Made by a program: the position numbers and the translations under genes. This document shows, one piece after another, positions 62,039-64,000 of a stretch of DNA of 64,000 nt. The DNA lies in the NCBI RefSeq assembly GCF_022900255.1, contig NZ_JALIRM010000003.1, forward strand, positions 62,001 to 126,000, read 5' to 3'. Position 1 is the first letter of the stretch. Each line of letters opens with the position of its first letter. Below the pieces are notes generated by a model that was not told the origin of the DNA, did no database searches, and saw nothing but the letters and a program-made list of their open reading frames with translations. Origin of the DNA: Lederbergia wuyishanensis. Lineage in GTDB: Bacteria > Bacillota > Bacilli > Bacillales > Bacillaceae_C.

Positions 62039-63709
62039 TTGGCGAAATATTCAATCGGGGTTGATTTCGGAACACTATCTGGTCGAGCGGTTCTTGTTGA
62101 AGTTGGCTCTGGAAGAGAAATAGCTACGGCTGTAAAGGAATACACACATGCTGTGATGGACGAATTTTTACCTGATGGAACAACCAAGCTTGAGGATGAT
62201 TGGGCTCTACAGCATCCGAATGATTATTTAGAAGTGTTAGAAATTACGATTCCACAAGTTTTAAAAGAGTCTGGTATTTCTGCAGATGATGTTATTGGAA
62301 TTGGTATTGATTTTACTGCTTGTACGGTTCTGCCTATTAAATCGGATGGTACTCCACTTTGTATGATGGAAGAATTTAAGGGACACCCTCATAGCTATGT
62401 GAAGTTATGGAAACACCATGCTGCACAGGATGAAGCAAATCGCTTGAATCAGATTGCTGAGGAACGAGGAGAAGAATTTTTAAAGCGATACGGCGGCAAG
62501 ATTTCTTCGGAATGGATGATACCTAAAGTATGGCAAATTTTAAACGAGGCGCCAGAAATTTATGAAGCGGCTGACCAAATTGTTGAAGCGACCGACTGGG
62601 TCATTTCACAGATGACAGGAGAAATTAGAAGAAATAGTTGTACGGCTGGGTATAAGGCCATTTGGCACAAGCAAGAAGGCTATCCTTCGAAGGAATTTTT
62701 TAAAGCGCTTAATCCGCGATTAGAAAATGTAGTGGAAGACAAGCTTTCAAATGACATTTACTCCATTGGTTCAAAGGCTGGGGAAGTTACTGAAAAAGCT
62801 TCTAGCTTAATAGGTTTGAATCCAGGAACAGCTGTTGCTGTGGCAAATGTTGATGCTCATGTTTCGATCCCAGCGGTTGGAATTACGGAACCAGGAAAAT
62901 TACTGATGATTATGGGAACGTCTACATGTCACGTGCTGCTTGGTGAAGAAGAAAAAATTGTACCGGGAATGTGCGGAGTAGTTGAGGATGGAGTTATTCC
63001 AGGATTTATGGGTTATGAAGCAGGTCAATCATGTGTTGGTGATCATTTCGAATGGTTTATAGAGAATTGTGTTCCAACAAGCTATTACGATGAAGCAAAA
63101 GAAAAAGGAGTTAACATTCACGCATTACTTACGGAGAAAGCTGGAAATCTCAAAGTAGGTGAGAGTGGTCTTTTAGCTTTGGACTGGTGGAATGGAAATA
63201 GATCGACTCTTGTAGATGCTGATTTAACTGGAGTTTTACTAGGAGCGACACTCTTAACAAAGCCTGAAGAAATGTACCGAGCGCTCATTGAAGCAACCGC
63301 TTACGGGACTCGTGTTATAGTCGAGGCATTTAGAAACAACGGTGTTCCGGTAGACGAAGTTTACGCGTGCGGAGGCATTGCCGAAAAAAATACACTTATG
63401 ATGCAAATTTATTCTGATGTCTTAAATACAGAAATTAAAATATCAGCTTCATCGCAAACACCTGCATTAGGATCCGCAATGTTCGGTGCAGTTGCTGCAG
63501 GTAAGGAACGTGGCGGCTACGACAGTATTGAAGACGCTGCGAAGGAAATGGGACGAATCAAAGATGAAACATATAAACCAATCGCAGAGAATGTAAATGT
63601 GTATGACATGATTTATGCGGAATACGAAAGACTCTACGATTATTTCGGTCGCGGGGAAAATAACGTCATGAAAAGATTGAAGGATATCAAACAAAACGCC
63701 TCTAATTGA
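62039..63709 (+). CDS. araB: L-ribulokinase
   Basis: A 556-residue FGGY-family kinase starting at TTG 62039 after AGGGTGAT. The N-terminal phosphate motif [20 protein letters not shown] and [14 protein letters not shown] are typical of Ara[13 protein letters not shown] and [12 protein letters not shown] also fit. The C-terminal domain carries [20 protein letters not shown]. It phosphorylates L-ribulose to L-ribulose-5-phosphate. It precedes araD by 16 bases in the same operon; araA is not in the window. Two AraR-like boxes in front indicate arabinose induction. Confidence 0.95.
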   Translation: MAKYSIGVDFGTLSGRAVLVEVGSGREIATAVKEYTHAVMDEFLPDGTTKLEDDWALQHPNDYLEVLEITIPQVLKESGISADDVIGIGIDFTACTVLPIKSDGTPLCMMEEFKGHPHSYVKLWKHHAAQDEANRLNQIAEERGEEFLKRYGGKISSEWMIPKVWQILNEAPEIYEAADQIVEATDWVISQMTGEIRRNSCTAGYKAIWHKQEGYPSKEFFKALNPRLENVVEDKLSNDIYSIGSKAGEVTEKASSLIGLNPGTAVAVANVDAHVSIPAVGITEPGKLLMIMGTSTCHVLLGEEEKIVPGMCGVVEDGVIPGFMGYEAGQSCVGDHFEWFIENCVPTSYYDEAKEKGVNIHALLTEKAGNLKVGESGLLALDWWNGNRSTLVDADLTGVLLGATLLTKPEEMYRALIEATAYGTRVIVEAFRNNGVPVDEVYACGGIAEKNTLMMQIYSDVLNTEIKISASSQTPALGSAMFGAVAAGKERGGYDSIEDAAKEMGRIKDETYKPIAENVNVYDMIYAEYERLYDYFGRGENNVMKRLKDIKQNASN

Positions 63710-63725
63710 ACAGGGGGAAATAATC

Positions 63726-64000
63726 ATGCTTGAAACATTAAAGCAAGAAGTATTAGAAGCAAATTTACAACTTCCAGCACATGGATTAGTCACATTTACA
63801 TGGGGAAATGTAAGCGGAATTGATCGAGAAAGTGGACTTGTTGTCATCAAACCGAGCGGAGTAGCCTATTCGGAAATGAAGCTAGACGATCTCGTTGTTG
63901 TTGATTTGGATGGGAAGATTGTGGCAGGGACTCTCCGACCATCATCCGACACACCGACACATCTTGCATTATACAAGGCTTTCCCTGAAATAGGTGGTGT
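63726..64000 (+). CDS. araD: L-ribulose-5-phosphate 4-epimerase (partial)
   Basis: An incomplete frame from ATG 63726 (GGGGGAAA upstream) to the window edge, 91 codons. It starts [20 protein letters not shown], then [11 protein letters not shown]. It has [14 protein letters not shown] and [20 protein letters not shown], the N-terminal class II aldolase/epimerase motifs of AraD. It converts L-ribulose-5-phosphate to D-xylulose-5-phosphate. The 3' part lies beyond the window. Confidence 0.95.
   Translation, partial: MLETLKQEVLEANLQLPAHGLVTFTWGNVSGIDRESGLVVIKPSGVAYSEMKLDDLVVVDLDGKIVAGTLRPSSDTPTHLALYKAFPEIGG

Noticed and set aside
1-64000. CRISPR arrays, tRNA or rRNA genes, transposase or phage genes
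   Set aside because: No regular spaced repeats, cloverleaf-like segments or transposase/integrase motifs were found by reading both strands.

Overview
The window looks like a chromosomal segment of a low-GC, endospore-forming Bacillaceae species. The evidence is an SspH-type spore protein at the left edge, an AraR-type regulator with araB and araD, CcpA-like cre sites, a Met T-box, PgcA, a YwqE-type phosphatase and typical SigA promoters. No rRNA, tRNA, phage, transposase or CRISPR array was seen. Most of the sequence is devoted to import and breakdown of plant or microbial saccharides.

Layout. 1-7.1 kb: start of sspH (minus strand), two sulfatases, an ECF sigma factor with a membrane-anchored partner, and two membrane proteins. 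7.3-9.7 kb: a c-di-GMP-I riboswitch in front of a 61-residue ORF, then a CpsB/YwqE phosphatase and an LCP-family protein, both linked to surface polymers. 9.7-14.5 kb (minus): a methionine T-box operon with a SAM hydrolase and an ECF transporter. 14.8-17.6 kb: cutC, a polysaccharide deacetylase and a Gfo/Idh/MocA oxidoreductase carrying AraR and cre sites. 17.7-30.1 kb: a sugar ABC importer, a xylose-isomerase-like TIM barrel, two oxidoreductases, two GntR/LacI hybrid regulators, a secreted GxGYxYP protein and a PhyH dioxygenase. 30.5-33.8 kb: a P-loop kinase-like protein, pgcA and a DUF4870 protein.

34.0-47.7 kb is the arabinoside region. AraR is divergent from a mutarotase-GH43 operon. Then come an ArsR-like regulator with a C-terminal beta-rich domain, an SBP-permease-permease importer, and GH2, GH43, DUF2961/GH172 and GH2 hydrolases. 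Perfect ATTACAA-N6-TTGTAAT palindromes lie in front of both the importer and the hydrolase genes and probably bind the ArsR-like protein.

47.7-60.9 kb is the least understood part. AraR-like boxes precede a solute-binding lipoprotein. Then follow a 990-residue membrane-anchored SBP with CBM-like domains, two permeases, a secreted NHL-TPR protein, a Yip1-like membrane protein, a DUF5696 protein and two more permeases. I see this as a candidate, functionally undescribed saccharide uptake system of the cell surface. 61.1-64 kb: a DUF624 protein (minus), araB, and araD cut by the window edge.

The eight sugar permeases and four SBPs have no sugar-type ATPase here, so a shared MsmX-like ATPase elsewhere is the likely energy source. 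Imported arabinosides would be hydrolysed in the cytoplasm by the GH2/GH43/GH172 enzymes. Arabinose would then pass through AraA (not in the window), AraB and AraD. Start codons were chosen by ribosome-binding-site position, and domain calls come from reading the translated proteins without database searches.
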